Part shown: positions 45,303 through 56,250 of the stretch, one piece after another | Numbering within the stretch: position 1 is the first letter of the stretch | Layout: each line of letters begins with the position of its first letter | Source: Candolleomyces eurysporus | Taxonomy: Eukaryota; Basidiomycota; Agaricomycetes; Agaricales; Psathyrellaceae | Reading direction: 5' to 3' | DNA length: 64,000 nt | Assembly (NCBI GenBank): GCA_027579435.1 | Contig: JANBPK010000813.1 | Coordinates: forward strand, 1 to 64,000 | Position numbers and translations under genes: made by a program | Notes under the pieces: generated by a model | Told to the model about the DNA's origin: nothing | The model's database searches: none | What the model saw: only the letters and a program-made list of their open reading frames with translations

Positions 45303-46604
45303 ACCAGTTTCAAGGAGAGGAAATAGCGGCAATCTTGGAGATGTCTGAAGATGGGCTTCCAAGGATTGTATCAACCGCTCAGCCACGGGATGGGAAGGCT
45401 TTCACATCAGAAGAAAAGAAAATCATATATTTACAACAGGCTTTAGGGGAACCGGATATTGACCAAAGGGATAGGGAAACCTTTGAGCTCTATCTGAGTT
45501 CTATTTCAGGGGAATCAGGGATTTATTCACAGGAACAACCTTCAGGAAATCCGAAGGCTCAGGAAGCGAAAATGAAAGGAGTGTCTACTGGCAAAAAGTA
45601 CAAACCGGTTGACAAGAAAGTCAGACCTGTGTATGGTACTCTCCCGGAAGAATTTCGTGTAGTGCGGAATATTACCGGTGACCCTCTAGAGGGGATGCCA
45701 ACACTATCTCCGACGCCGCCTGAGTTTTCACCTAAGGGACGGTACACTCAGGAAAGGATGGAAGGGTTCGATAAGGCACACCAAGACTTCTGGTGGCCTG
45801 AGGAACGAAAGCTCATGCATCATCTTATGGCTGAGCAGAACGAGGCATTCGCTTGGACCGAAACAGAGAGAGGAAAACTTAGGGAAGATTTCTTCAAACC
45901 GGTGCGAATCGCCACTGTTCCTCACACGCCCTGGGTTCAAGGGAACCGACCCATCGCACCGTTTCTATTCGAGCCGGTCTGTGAACAGATTAGGAGCAAG
46001 ATAGAGGCGGGAGTGTACGAACCTTCGAGTTCTTCGTATCGCAGCAGGTGGTTCTGCGTGCTGAAGAAAGATGGGAAGAGTCTACGAATCGTACATAGTC
46101 TCGAGCCGCTCAACGCGGTTACGATCGCACATTCTGGACTACCTCCCAACACTGAGGAATTGGCGAGCCGCTTTGCAGGACGCTCATGCGGCACGACAAT
46201 GGACTTGTATGTAGGCTATGATGAACGGGTACTGGACGAACGATCTCGAGACTTGACAACTTTCCAGACACCGTTTGGTGCTATGCGACTTGTCACCTTA
46301 CCTATGGGGTGGACCAATTCGGTCCCCATCTTCCATGAGGATATCACAGCTATTCTACAACCTGAAATTCCACACATCACGGAGCCGTTCGTCGACGACG
46401 TCCCTGTTAAAGGACCTCTGACGCGGTATGAGCTACCTGGTGGGGGATATGAGACCATACCTGAAAATCCAGGCATACGACGGTTCGTATGGGAACACAT
46501 TCAGGATGTCAACAGGGTCATCCAACGGATGAAGTATTGTGGAGGCACCTTCTCAGGGAAGAAGACTTGTCTATGCATGCCCGAGTTTACGGTACCAGGG
46601 CACC
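45299..46604 (+). pseudogene. Retrotransposon reverse transcriptase, truncated
   Basis: The open frame in -1 relative to the protease frame shows the RT fingers and palm: 'PIAPFLFEPVCEQIRSKIE', 'YRSRWFCVLKKDGKSLRIVH', 'FQTPFGAMRLVTLPMGWTN', and the catalytic 'FVDDVP' at about 46387-46404 in place of the more common YxDD. It continues to 'GGTFSGKKTCLCMPEFTVP' and then abruptly turns into Ser/Gly/Pro-rich host sequence near 46605, in the same frame by chance. Thumb, connection, RNase H and integrase are absent on this side and occur instead at 33.6-35.8 kb. Confidence 0.85.
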
Positions 46605-49600
46605 AGGTCGGCGACAGCGTGCCCCTCGCAAAGACAGAGGACGTCGGCCTCTCCCTCCGCCCGGGCACGAGCGCCACCGGCTACGAGGGCGAGCTCTGGC
46701 GGGGCAACGGGCACCACCATTCCTTTCGTGACCCCGGCCAGTCCTTTCTTGGCCCCTCATCCGGCACAACCCCATCCACCCCCACCTCTGCCCAGTCCGG
46801 GCACCATTCCTTTCGCCCCTTTGGAGGAATCCACCACGACGGGCGTCCCGGAAGCAGTGCAGGGCCCAGCGGCGGGCCAGCCAGCAGTCGCCCCGGCACT
46901 GCGACTGGTGCTGCCGAGCGAACTCTCCCGCCACTCTCTGCAGTCGTCTCCGCTTCCCTCGCCCCTTCCCCACCCCCTCAGCTCCACCACCACCTCAGCC
47001 ACCTCCACGGGCAGCCATTCTCCTCCTCAGGATACCACTCGCAGTCCCACCACGGCCACGGCCTTCTTCCATTTCCCGTCGCCCCACCCAGCGCACACTC
47101 ACAGCATTTTGGAGGCTTCAGACGACCTTCAACAGCCACTCGCCCAGGCACAGCTCCAGCATTCTTCTTCAAGTCATCTGCTACTGCATCATCCTCAGGC
47201 TCCTCGTCCTCTGGCTCATCTGGAGTCGGACTGGCACCCCCACCTCTTTCCTCCAGCGGATATGGTGGATATGGATATGGACGCGGCTCGTCATCCTATG
47301 GTAGTTCTGGACCACCACCATCAGCACCCGTCGCTGCAGACAGCGGTGGAGGAGACTGGGGCGATAGCTCAGGAGGCCAGCACGAATCACCCTTTTATTT
47401 CAATGCACCTTCCGTCACCGACGCACCCGTCGCCTCTTCAGGAGCACCACCAACAGCACCCTCCACAGCCACCTCCCCGACCGGAATCCACCGCATCAAT
47501 AGTAGCCATGGCCAACAGCACAACCCTCGTAAACGACATTTCGGTGGACCCGACGGGCCATACCACCACGATGGGGATGCCACCAGGCCTGGCGATAGGA
47601 GGGAATACTACGAGTATGGAACAGAGAGTCGACCCCAGTCGAGGAGGATCTCCGTCATGGAACTCTGCAATGAACAGGATACAGCGCCCCCATCGAGTTC
47701 ACATGGATTCGGCTCCTCATCTGCTTCAGCAGCCGGCCTCTCCGCTTTCGCAAACGGGCCCTCAGCCGCCACCACCTCAGCAGCAGGGTCATATGAGGCC
47801 GGTTCAGCTTCCACAGCTTCAGGTCCACTTGGGTCAGGCTCAACATCAGATGTTTTATTATCCTCAGCAAAATCAACCTCAGCAGCAGCAAATGGGCTCT
47901 CCGAATCTGACTCCAGGCCATCGAATGTCGTCCCCTCATCCGAACCAAAATCGAATTCAATCTCCGCACCACCACCTCGCCCAGTCCTCGCCTCACCGGC
48001 ATCTCCAGTCTCCCCAACATCACCCACATCATCAACATCCTCCTCAGAGTCCAGTGGAAGTACCGCAGCAGCAAAGGGTTACGACGCCGCATTCGGCCCC
48101 GGCCGATTTGGCGGGTATGCTGGGTATGGAGGGAGGAGGGTTCGACGGAGGACCACCAGGAGCCGGAGTCGGTCTAGCGACAGCAGCGGGAGTGGGAGTC
48201 GGGGTGGGAGTCCAGCACCACCACAACGGCGGGCTACAACATCCAAATCTTATTTCGAACGGCAGCCAAGTTCCGCATCATCATCCTATGCAGGGGGGAC
48301 GGGAGCATACGGTGGGGGGGNAGACAGGATCGCGTCCGACGACCTCTAGTGGACTTGTCAGCTCGACCTCGACGCTCCGTCTCTTCGATTGCGTTGAACC
48401 AGCAGGCTCAGGCTCAGGCTCAGCAGCAGCAGCAGGGTCCGTTTGGGGTTCGTCAACAGCAACAACAACAGCAACTCGGCCAACAATCATTCGGGAATCC
48501 AGCTCATATGGGGCCACACGCGAATTTGGGTCAAGGAGCGGGAGAGCATCAGATGCATTATTCGAGAGAGCTGAGGATGCAGCAGCAGGAGCAGGTGAGC
48601 GCCCATATGGCAGCGTTCGGTCAGCAGCAACACCCTCATCCGCATCCACATCTCGCCCGTCAACAGCAACAGCAGCAGCAGCAGGTGATGGGTCTCGACC
48701 CGGCACAGCTGGACGCGATGACTATGAGCATCGGTATGCAAGGGATGGGCAACATGAACGCGATGCCGATGAGTGGCATGGAGAACCAATTGATGTTGAT
48801 GAGGAGGAATTCAGAGCCGGCGCTGAGAGTTCAGCAGCAGCAGCAGCAGCAGTACGCTATGTACCACCAGCATCAGCATCAGCAGCAGCAGCAGCACCCA
48901 CAGCAGTTCTTCCATCCGAACGGGGAGACGCCGACGCCGGGCGAAGTCGAGATGGGCTACCCGCCTCAGCACCCTCATCAGCAGGCGATCCCTTCTCCGT
49001 TGCACCCGCAGCAGATGAGAGAGTTGCAGGAGGCGCACTTTCATCAGCAGCAGCAGCAGGCCCAAGCCCAATCGAGGTTGACACCGAGGGTGAGCCGGGA
49101 GAGTTTGCGAGGGACTCCAGGGCCGGGAGGACGATCGACGCCCTCGGCCCCAGCGCCACCGGGAGCGGGAGCGCCAGCAGGAACGAGAGGGAGACCGAGG
49201 AGGGTGAACATACCCCCGCCTTTGGTAGGGATTATGGAGGGGGCGCAGGTAAAGCCGGCGATGCGGTCTCCGCTGGGTCTACATCATCCGCACACAAACC
49301 CACAGCTCCAGCCTCAGAGGTCGCCTCTGCAACAGGGGGTGGGGCCTGGAGGGATGATGATGGAGACTCCTCCAGGTGGGGTCGGAGTGGGCGGTTCGCC
49401 CCATACCACCAGCGGAGGGAATATGACGATCGGGATGGGGATGGGGAGGGGGAGCGGACCCGGGAGTACCACCAGCAGCAACAGTACCAGCAGCAATGGC
49501 GAAGTGGAGTCGCCGAGATACGGGAGCGTGAACGAGGGTATGGGTATGGCGGGCGGGGTTGGGATGTTCCAGGTCAAGTACGACAGCAGCAACGAGTTCG

Positions 49601-49787
49601 ACCCGTTGTCGTTGGGGTTGTTGGACGTGAAGGAGGAGGGAATGGGAGGGATGGTGGGGTTGAATATGCCACCGAACGCGCCTCCCCCTCCTCCGCCGGT
49701 GGGAGGTCAGCAGGTCATACTTTGAGGAGGAGTCCGTATGGGAGGGAGTGCACTGTGAGTCCGGCGTTGAGTACGATGAGTGTTTGA
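46605..49787 (+). pseudogene. Low-complexity regulator-like host gene, 5' part missing, interrupted by retrotransposon
   Basis: The most likely frame is the one continuous with the RT frame up to the N at 48321; after removing that N it continues to a stop at 49787. It carries repeated 'RPGTA/RPSTA' motifs (for example 'RRPSTATRPGTAP', 'SRPSTATAAAAGDGSRPGTA') and a motif 'SRPQSRRISVMELCN' (about 47630-47675), which I associate with agaricomycete transcription factors. It then becomes acidic/basic mixed sequence ending 'CTVSPALSTMSV'. No zinc finger or other DNA-binding domain is left. A second frame (46539 to the N, then to 49725) is also open throughout, is Gln/His/Met-rich and ends 'PPPPPPVGGQQVIL'. 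The true frame is therefore not certain. Confidence 0.5.
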
Positions 49788-50634
49788 GGTGGTTCGTCGT
49801 CGTTGGGGATATTTCCTTTTTTGATATTTCTTTTCTTTCTTTTTTCGGTTTGGTTGTTGGTTGAGGAGTATACCATACCCTGCCTGCCATACCTATACCT
49901 CGATCTAGTGTTTCTTGCCCTTGAGCTGTATATCCTACTCTCGTCCCCGGTCAATCTTTTCTCTCTTCTTTTGTTAGCAAGCTTCCATTTTAATTCTCTC
50001 TTTCTTCGTGGGCCACATTTGTTGTCACCGTCTCTTTCTGCCTTCGCTTATTACTCTCTCAACAAAAATTTCTCGCTCTCCTTTTTGGTGGTTATTTATC
50101 TTTCGTCACCGTCGTCGTCGTTTTGTGGAGACGTCTGCGCTGTTTGTTTTTATACCATACCATCTTTCTTACTCTCTCTCTCTGTTTCTCTCTCTCTCGA
50201 CATCGAATCTCGTTCGCAATTCGCTAATACTGTCTAAGTAAACTAACTAACTACTGTTTTATAACTAAATACTTACCGAATACTATCTACTACCGTTGTT
50301 GCTCAAGGCGATATTAGGCTGGAGGGTTAATGTTCATCCGACATCCTTAAAGTCGGCGTGTCAATGTAGGTTTGAGCCTGGTATGACATGATCGCCGTTC
50401 CGAGTGGGGAACGAACGGTGGATAGATTATCCTTGTGAGGACTCTGCCTTTACTACAAGCAGCTGTATTGGAGTGTCTTCGAATACACATGTGCTTCGGC
50501 CCTCTGAATTCGTCCCTAAAGCCGGGCATACTTGAAGCAACGAGATGAAGACAAGATATGATGGTCGTCCTACCTGGAATTGACCCATGAGTAATCTTCT
50601 GCGACTCTGAATGCTAACAGCTACCTACGAATGC
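49788..50634. other. 3' flank; T-rich sequence, no gene supported
   Basis: Very T/CT-rich DNA from 49800 to 50220 (long runs of tttcttt and ctctctctct) probably contains the 3' untranslated region of the preceding gene. The open frames at 49803-50241 are hydrophobic by-products of T-richness. Nothing is seen in 50242-50634. Confidence 0.4.
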
Positions 50635-51549
50635 TTAGCCAGAACGTCCATCGCCCCCTGGCAGTGAGCTATCTGTGGTAGCTTCGTCTCGTTGCCGATC
50701 GGTCTCTTTAACCTGAGGGTCCTTTCCGTCTAGTCATCGAGTGTCAGAATACGAATGGAAATTTTGACACCAGCTTTGGGAGCTGCCAGGGGGATGTACC
50801 TACCTTGAATTTGCTCGGAAAGCGATCCTTCAGGCCGAATGCTTCCAGACGAGCGTTTCATATCACCACCCTCCGTCGACGATCTCCGCCGTAGCATGTA
50901 CACCTGAGCGAGGAGGTATATGCATAGGATGAGGATGGCACCGAGGAGAGAGGCGAGAACTATCGCTGCCGTTCGCAAGTCAGCTTTCTGGGACTCTAGA
51001 CGGGCTGTCTGGGCTTGTAGTTGAGAGATATCGTTTTTAAGACTGTCCATATCGTGGCCGCCAACCAACACTGAATCTAGTCTCACAAAATGGGCATTTC
51101 CGTCATTTGGGCCCATGTGTTTAATCACCAACTTGTGGTTTCCGAGGGACAGTCCGGGCGGCGATTCGTAGAGTTTGACCTGGCTTTGGCCAGGAGATGA
51201 TTGTGGATATTGGGCAGAAATTGTGTGTAGGCCGTCGTCCAGGGTAAAATACATCTCCACGATATGACTAGGATTGGGCCCTTTCAGCGTTATCGAGGTC
51301 TCCGATTACCGCGATTGAGTTGCCTTCAGTGCAAACATCATCAGTAATTGGGCTAGATACAGATGGACTGGAACTTTGCTTGGAAGCTCAAGTACCGTAA
51401 AAGCTGACAGTAGCGTATGATTCAGAAACCCAACTTGCTGTTTGTGTAGTGTCGTTAAAGGCTGTCGCAGGCCTGTTCTTCCATTGCTGCCAAACTCCAG
51501 TGTACGTTATAGCTGGGTGTCGGTCATCGAGGAGGAGCAATGCCGCCAT
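50635..51549 (-). CDS. Single-pass membrane protein with extracellular beta-sandwich (unknown function)
   Basis: The family is common in agaricomycetes: an N-terminal carbohydrate-binding-like sandwich, one transmembrane helix and a disordered cytoplasmic tail. Exon 1 (51396-51549) encodes 'AITYTGVWQQW' and 'ASWVSESYATVSFYG'. Exon 2 (50804-51323) has 'VEMYFTLDDGLHTISAQYP', 'HKLVIKHMGPNDG', a short coiled segment 'LKNDISQLQAQTARLESQ' and the helix 'AAIVLASLLGAILILCIYLL'. A third exon (50635-50729) follows intron 50730-50803. The junction region 51240-51323 is in the wrong frame: 'GNSIAVIGDLDN' and the expected 'TSITLKGPNPSHIVE' lie one base apart, so either a frameshift or a non-standard splice is present. 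No classical signal peptide is obvious at the ATG chosen (51549). Confidence 0.6.
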
Positions 51550-51852
51550 TCGAATTAAACGGAGATTGAATACGACACAAGTGAGTGTCAAGCTTATCGA
51601 AGAGACTGAGAGTAAGGTATCTGGCAGAGATAGGAAAGAGCTCAGTAATAGGCGCCTGCTTGCAGGTATTAGTCGTTCTGTTAAAATACCGAATCCATCT
51701 TGAAGGAATTGACATCTGACGTTTGGAATGAAGGGTTATCTTTCGTCAGCCCGCATTCAAACCAATCTGGTATTTATGTTGTACTTACCTACTCATCTGT
51801 CTGGCTTAACAGATCCCGAGCACCGAGTATATATCCACAACTGGATTGATAG

Positions 51853-52080
51853 ATCGATCCCTGCGAAGACCTCGCCGAACTCAGAGACCATGCTCCTTGG
51901 GCTTGCCAGAAGGTTGATTTGACTTTGAACAATTACGCTACTTCGTACTGGGATGATAATCTGGACCGATGGATCGTTAAGTGTGGAGGTTATGCTGCGG
52001 GTGTCGGTACGAGCAGTGACAGGCTGGACTTGAAGGGTTCTTACAATGTGGAGAAGGTCTTCGAGAAGAACGGGTTGTAA
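51853..52080 (+). pseudogene. Coding-like 3' fragment of an unrecognised gene
   Basis: A 75-codon frame without ATG is open from the stop at 51850-51852 to TAA at 52078-52080. Its composition is protein-like: 'CEDLAELRDHAPWACQK', 'YATSYWDDNLDRWIVK' and 'LKGSYNVEKVFEKNGL'. Codon use and the natural C-terminus suggest a terminal exon, but no matching upstream exon is visible. It lies just upstream, in opposite orientation, of the membrane-protein gene at 50.6-51.5 kb. I do not recognise the family. Confidence 0.35.
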
Positions 52081-55000
52081 GGAGTGAAGATTTAATATCA
52101 ATGATGGTGAGTACCGTGCAATATACCTTGAAGATGATTTGTATCTTTTGATTTGGCAGGATAGGCGTCTTAGCCTCCGCGTGTCTTGCACCTGCAAGGT
52201 TCCGGTGTGGCACAGCGGCTCGCATCTACAAATAGTTTGATACAAGATGGGCTCTAACGGACCGCGTGGTGTTTGAATGGGCGTCGTCTCTGACGATGCC
52301 TATCATAAAGTCTTGGTTTCTGTTACAGCAGCCCACACCTCGTTGAATATGGTCTCCTACTTTCACCTATCTCTCCCACTAGCTGCGAATGTACTTGTCT
52401 CCAGCCTGACCCTGACATCGCTGGAGTCGTCTTCGCAGTGTCCACGTTACTGCTCAATCTCGCCGACTCTCGCAACTCAGTTAACCGCTGGGTTTCCAGT
52501 CGTGTGTTAAACCGCCTAAAACGAATGAATCGAATCTTCGTTCAGAAGATAATTCCCAGCTGGTCACTGGACTCATATTTCTGCTGGCGGGATAGACCTA
52601 AGTTTGGAAGAACCTATCTGTGTTCCACTTTTCGGTCATCGTTAATATGGGGATATCAATGGGTACACATGATGAAACGGATGGTAAAGAGCTTACCAGA
52701 GTTATATCGTATCCAACATAGAGTTTGTGCTTCGAGAAAGGGAGTATATTAGATTGTCATAAACTGAAAATGGGTTGGTGAAACGGTCTCGGGGATATGA
52801 ACGAAGGTAAACGTTGATGACTCGTCGGGAGTGAAGGGAAACGCAGCCATTGACAGCCAGAGTGAGGTCCATTATTGAATGGCATGCATTGGGCATGAAG
52901 CTCAGACACAGAGGTAGGTAGGTGAGTAGTCCTGGTATAAGGTCTTGTTCGGGAGACCCTATAGAGAAAAGATCCAGACTGGCGAATGCATGAGAAAGGC
53001 CAGAGCGAGCTTGCACCGTCAACGCGGTAGTGGATGGTGTTCATCATGGTTGGCTACTAATAGCTCTTCATCGAGTCCAAAATCACCTGGGTGAAGCAGC
53101 CGACGCTCTACACGTTATTCCCCGAGGAATTTTTGACTAGTATGAAAACAGAAGGAGGTATCTAAATGGAAGGAGAGCAGCGATGACCAGGCTCGCGCGG
53201 ATGCCGCCCTTTCTGGGAGGAAGGCGGAGCCAAAAGCAGTAATAAAACTCCACGAATCTGTTATCGGAGATCAGCGGCCGGGTGATAGCAGATGCCGGAA
53301 GCACCGTTATGGCGGACGATGACCCGAGTCAAAGATGGCTCGTAATTGGGTGAGGGATCCTGCAGGTTGGTAATAATTGAAGGGAGCGGCACAGACATTC
53401 GAAGTCGCGGAGAAAGCGACCCACGTGTGTTGAGTCTCCCAAGGCAGTAACACAAGGCGAGCCTAGCAGCAAATGAAAGATGCATCATACCGGAGCTGTA
53501 TACCTGATACGAAGCGAGGTATCAAGTGGTGGTTGTGCAGGTACTTATGAGTTAAAGAGCATGGCTGTGCTTCTCTTGACCATCAGCTTCTTGGAGGCCA
53601 AACATTCAACCAAACAATTGCAGCGAGCGATGCTGGGTACAAGGGCTGCTGCTCCAGGGTTGAGATGATATCTGACAGCAAACTCAGCCTTTCCTCAGCC
53701 TCCTTGCTCTTGTGTCAGGCTATGTCCATTCCTTCCAGCACTTAACGGGCCTTCATAAATTAGCATCACACTGCACAAGGTTCCAGGATGCTCCTTCCCC
53801 CGAAAACAGTTCAACGAAGTCGATGTCGATGGCCTTGCCGTCATATCCCAGTCGGATAGGCAGGAAAGGCAGCGTTGATGGACTACGGTCTGTGACCCGT
53901 TCTGTGGGTCATAACTTTTAGATAGGTACCGAGGCATCCACGGAAAATGAGCGTATTTCCGCAAACATCCCCGAGATTGATGAAAGAATATCGTGCAAAA
54001 AGCCGTTAGTGAAGGGATCTTGCCGCGATATTCATCTCTCTCCCTGACACGGACCGTTGACCGATTCGTAACACGGGCTTCTAGCCATCAAGGACATACA
54101 CCGATTATAGAGATAATCATTAGCACTGAAGTGCTGGGGCGACGTAGAGCGCTCTGACATCTTGCCCTAACAGACGCTCATTCGGTCCTCCAGACAAGTG
54201 AGTCGGGTTGAACGGCGCCGCCAAATATCTCTGCGTGTTTATATTGAGTGGTATGAACGGAAGAATTATCACGGTCAACGAGTGGGGTAGTTGGCTAGGG
54301 AGGGCAGCAGCACGCATCTACGTCTCATTTTCAGGAGTTTAATTCATTCCCACCCCTATTGTTGGGGCTTGGAATGCGTAGAATGCTTCATTTGTTTTTA
54401 TATCTCACGCCTGAGGGTAAGCGGCTTTTTATTATTCAAACAGGAAGAAGTGATCGTCTTAGCCGATCCAGTTATCTGACCGGTCACAAGTTCTCAGTAG
54501 ATCAAGCTAACTGCCCACGGTGGTTACACTTTCTTTGAGATTGGAGAAACTATATATTCCCTGATCAGGTTACGTTGGGTCTCAGTTCATCGAAAAAANT
54601 ACGGCCAGGAAGATGTGACACTTAATGGGGTTTGAGAATCTCCATTACCCTGCTGGGTAATTGAGCTCCAACAACTTCGCAAAATTCATCGTTCCCCGGC
54701 AAGATAGGAGGAAGTGCGCGCCTCTTGAGGATTGACAGACATTCACTGTGCCTGAATTTGTAAATGGAAACTTCTTTAGAGTACATTGGGGCGTAAAATA
54801 TCCACATGGTTCGCCCTTTCTGAAAGCACCGCATTGCCCGGGTTCGGACTTTCGATGGATTAATGCATGCTATCTATTCAGCTTAACCTGTGATGTCGGA
54901 GGCCTACACCTGACCTTCTGACGAATTCTCGACGTCTGGCATTCATTATGCCGCGACTTGAACGAGTTTACTCTGGACTGCTCCATGTGCTGGTCAGAGG

Positions 55001-55868
55001 AAACGCCCACCGCATTCGGGCCTCGTCAGAGTAAAACTTAAAATTTTCGACGGACCAGTATACCCATCAAGTCACATTCACGAAGTCGACCAAGGCTAGA
55101 GTAGCTTTATGTCATCTTGCTTTCGTGACATACGATCCATGAATGAGTTACGCGCCGACAATTGGAGCGCGTCGGTTGATCAGTACTTCGATATTCGAGA
55201 GCATCGTAGTGTATGTGGCATTGCGACTGACATAGGCTTCAGCAAGGGTTAGAAGACTCTCATCTAGCACTGAGCAAGAGAGAATCGTGCCGCCCGCTTC
55301 TGAGAAACTTGGCGACACGCCTATTGAATTGCGAGGCTGCCGTCAGTGGGGACTATATATCTGGTCGCTGGCGAGTACGTGCTAAACGGGGCAAATACTA
55401 GTGGACGACCCAAGGGTTTCAGGGAGAGGGTCCCAGTCTCACTTTAGACGGACAATGGAGATAGTCGCGGACTGCTCGGTCTCGTGTACCCAGCGCTCAG
55501 GACGAGGGGATCGCATAGGCCAATCATGGAGGAAGGGTAACGCCGCACACTAGCCCCGTCTCTAGGGGCATAGGGACATTTCCGCCGACCTTGGGCTACC
55601 CGTGAGCGCCGAACAGGGTGTGGTTGAGCGTCAAGGTGTGCCAACACTTCAAAACCGCGTGAGATCTAAGCTTCCGACTCAGAAGCTATCTTGAGTCGCT
55701 GAATCGGCTTCAAATGCATGTTTCAAAGTCCACCGTTTGGAAGGACAATACATGCTTCAAGTCTGATCTAAAGAATACACGAATCCTCCGACAGCGTGGG
55801 TGGTAACTACTGGGAGTCCGAGGGTTAAGGAAGATTTGATAATGCTGTTCACGATTCTTTCAAAATGG
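52081..55868. other. Gene-poor stretch, nothing supported
   Basis: Open frames are short, overlap in opposing strands, and show no domain, signal or repeat. An N at 54599 sits in an A run. I found no RNA gene, tandem repeat or transposon terminus here. Confidence 0.35.
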
Positions 55869-56250
55869 CTAGACATTGTTGAGGGGAATGGAAGGATGCT
55901 GAGCACAGAGCCATTGATATCCCAGATTTGCAGCGATATCCTTCGCTTTCTGCTTCTTAGTAGCCGATCCTTGACCAACTTTCATCACTTGGCCTTCACC
56001 ATCACTGGGAACGACTAGTCACGGTGGAAATGATCAGAAAATGTATGTTAGCTGATGAATGGACTTACGTCTGGCCTCGGCCGCCCAAGGATGTTCTTTG
56101 TCGTCCGTTTCCCAAGCCAGGACTAGTGCTCGTACTGTCCCACTGAACACTTTCTGGGATGCATTGTTGAACTTCGTACAGGGCCCTAGTATGGATCGTT
56201 AGACGTTTCTCGAGAGCCACAGAAAAAGGTATAGCTGTACCATTTGCCAT
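55869..56250 (-). pseudogene. dsRBD-like small protein, copy 1 (frameshifted)
   Basis: Same three-exon layout as the copies at 59.9 and 62.7 kb: a 10 nt first exon (56241-56250, 'MAN'), a 117 nt second exon (56069-56185) with 'CTKFNNASQKVFSGTVRAL', and a third exon (55869-56015) that should read 'KVGQGSATKKQKAKDIAAN'. Exon 3 has 147 nt instead of the 146 in copy 3, because the run after 'VM' has four A residues (near 55980-55983). This throws the frame off and gives a stop soon after. Introns are 56186-56240 and 56016-56068. The family resembles a double-stranded RNA-binding domain (basic 'KKQKAKD' helix start). Confidence 0.65.

Larger units (their letters stand above)
33600..46604 (+). mobile_element. 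Ty3/Gypsy LTR retrotransposon in circularly permuted order
   Basis: Order in the window: end of pol (RNase H, integrase), two antisense accessory ORF regions, polypurine tract, a single LTR, primer-binding site, gag, protease region, reverse transcriptase. The canonical order would start at the LTR. The left piece begins around 33600 within the linker before RNase H, and the right piece ends near 46604 just after the reverse-transcriptase palm/thumb ('CMPEFTVPGHQ'). Only roughly 70-80 residues of pol are missing between the two ends. Short GCGGC motifs shared by all parts indicate one family. I found no outer LTRs or target duplication. Confidence 0.8.

Noticed and set aside
45299..48349. A single 1016-codon ORF joining reverse transcriptase to Ser/Gly-rich sequence
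   Set aside because: The sequence changes character sharply at about 46605 from RT to low-complexity host protein. The shared frame is a one-in-three chance, and the RT thumb expected next is found at 33.6 kb instead. I treat it as two genes joined by insertion, not a fusion.
48281..49159. Several long minus-strand ORFs opposite the Gln-rich region
   Set aside because: CAG-type repeats read as Leu/Ala runs on the other strand; typical shadow frames.
49803..50241. Hydrophobic 144-codon ORF after the regulator-like gene
   Set aside because: Arises from T/CT-rich 3' flank; no start context or conserved motif.
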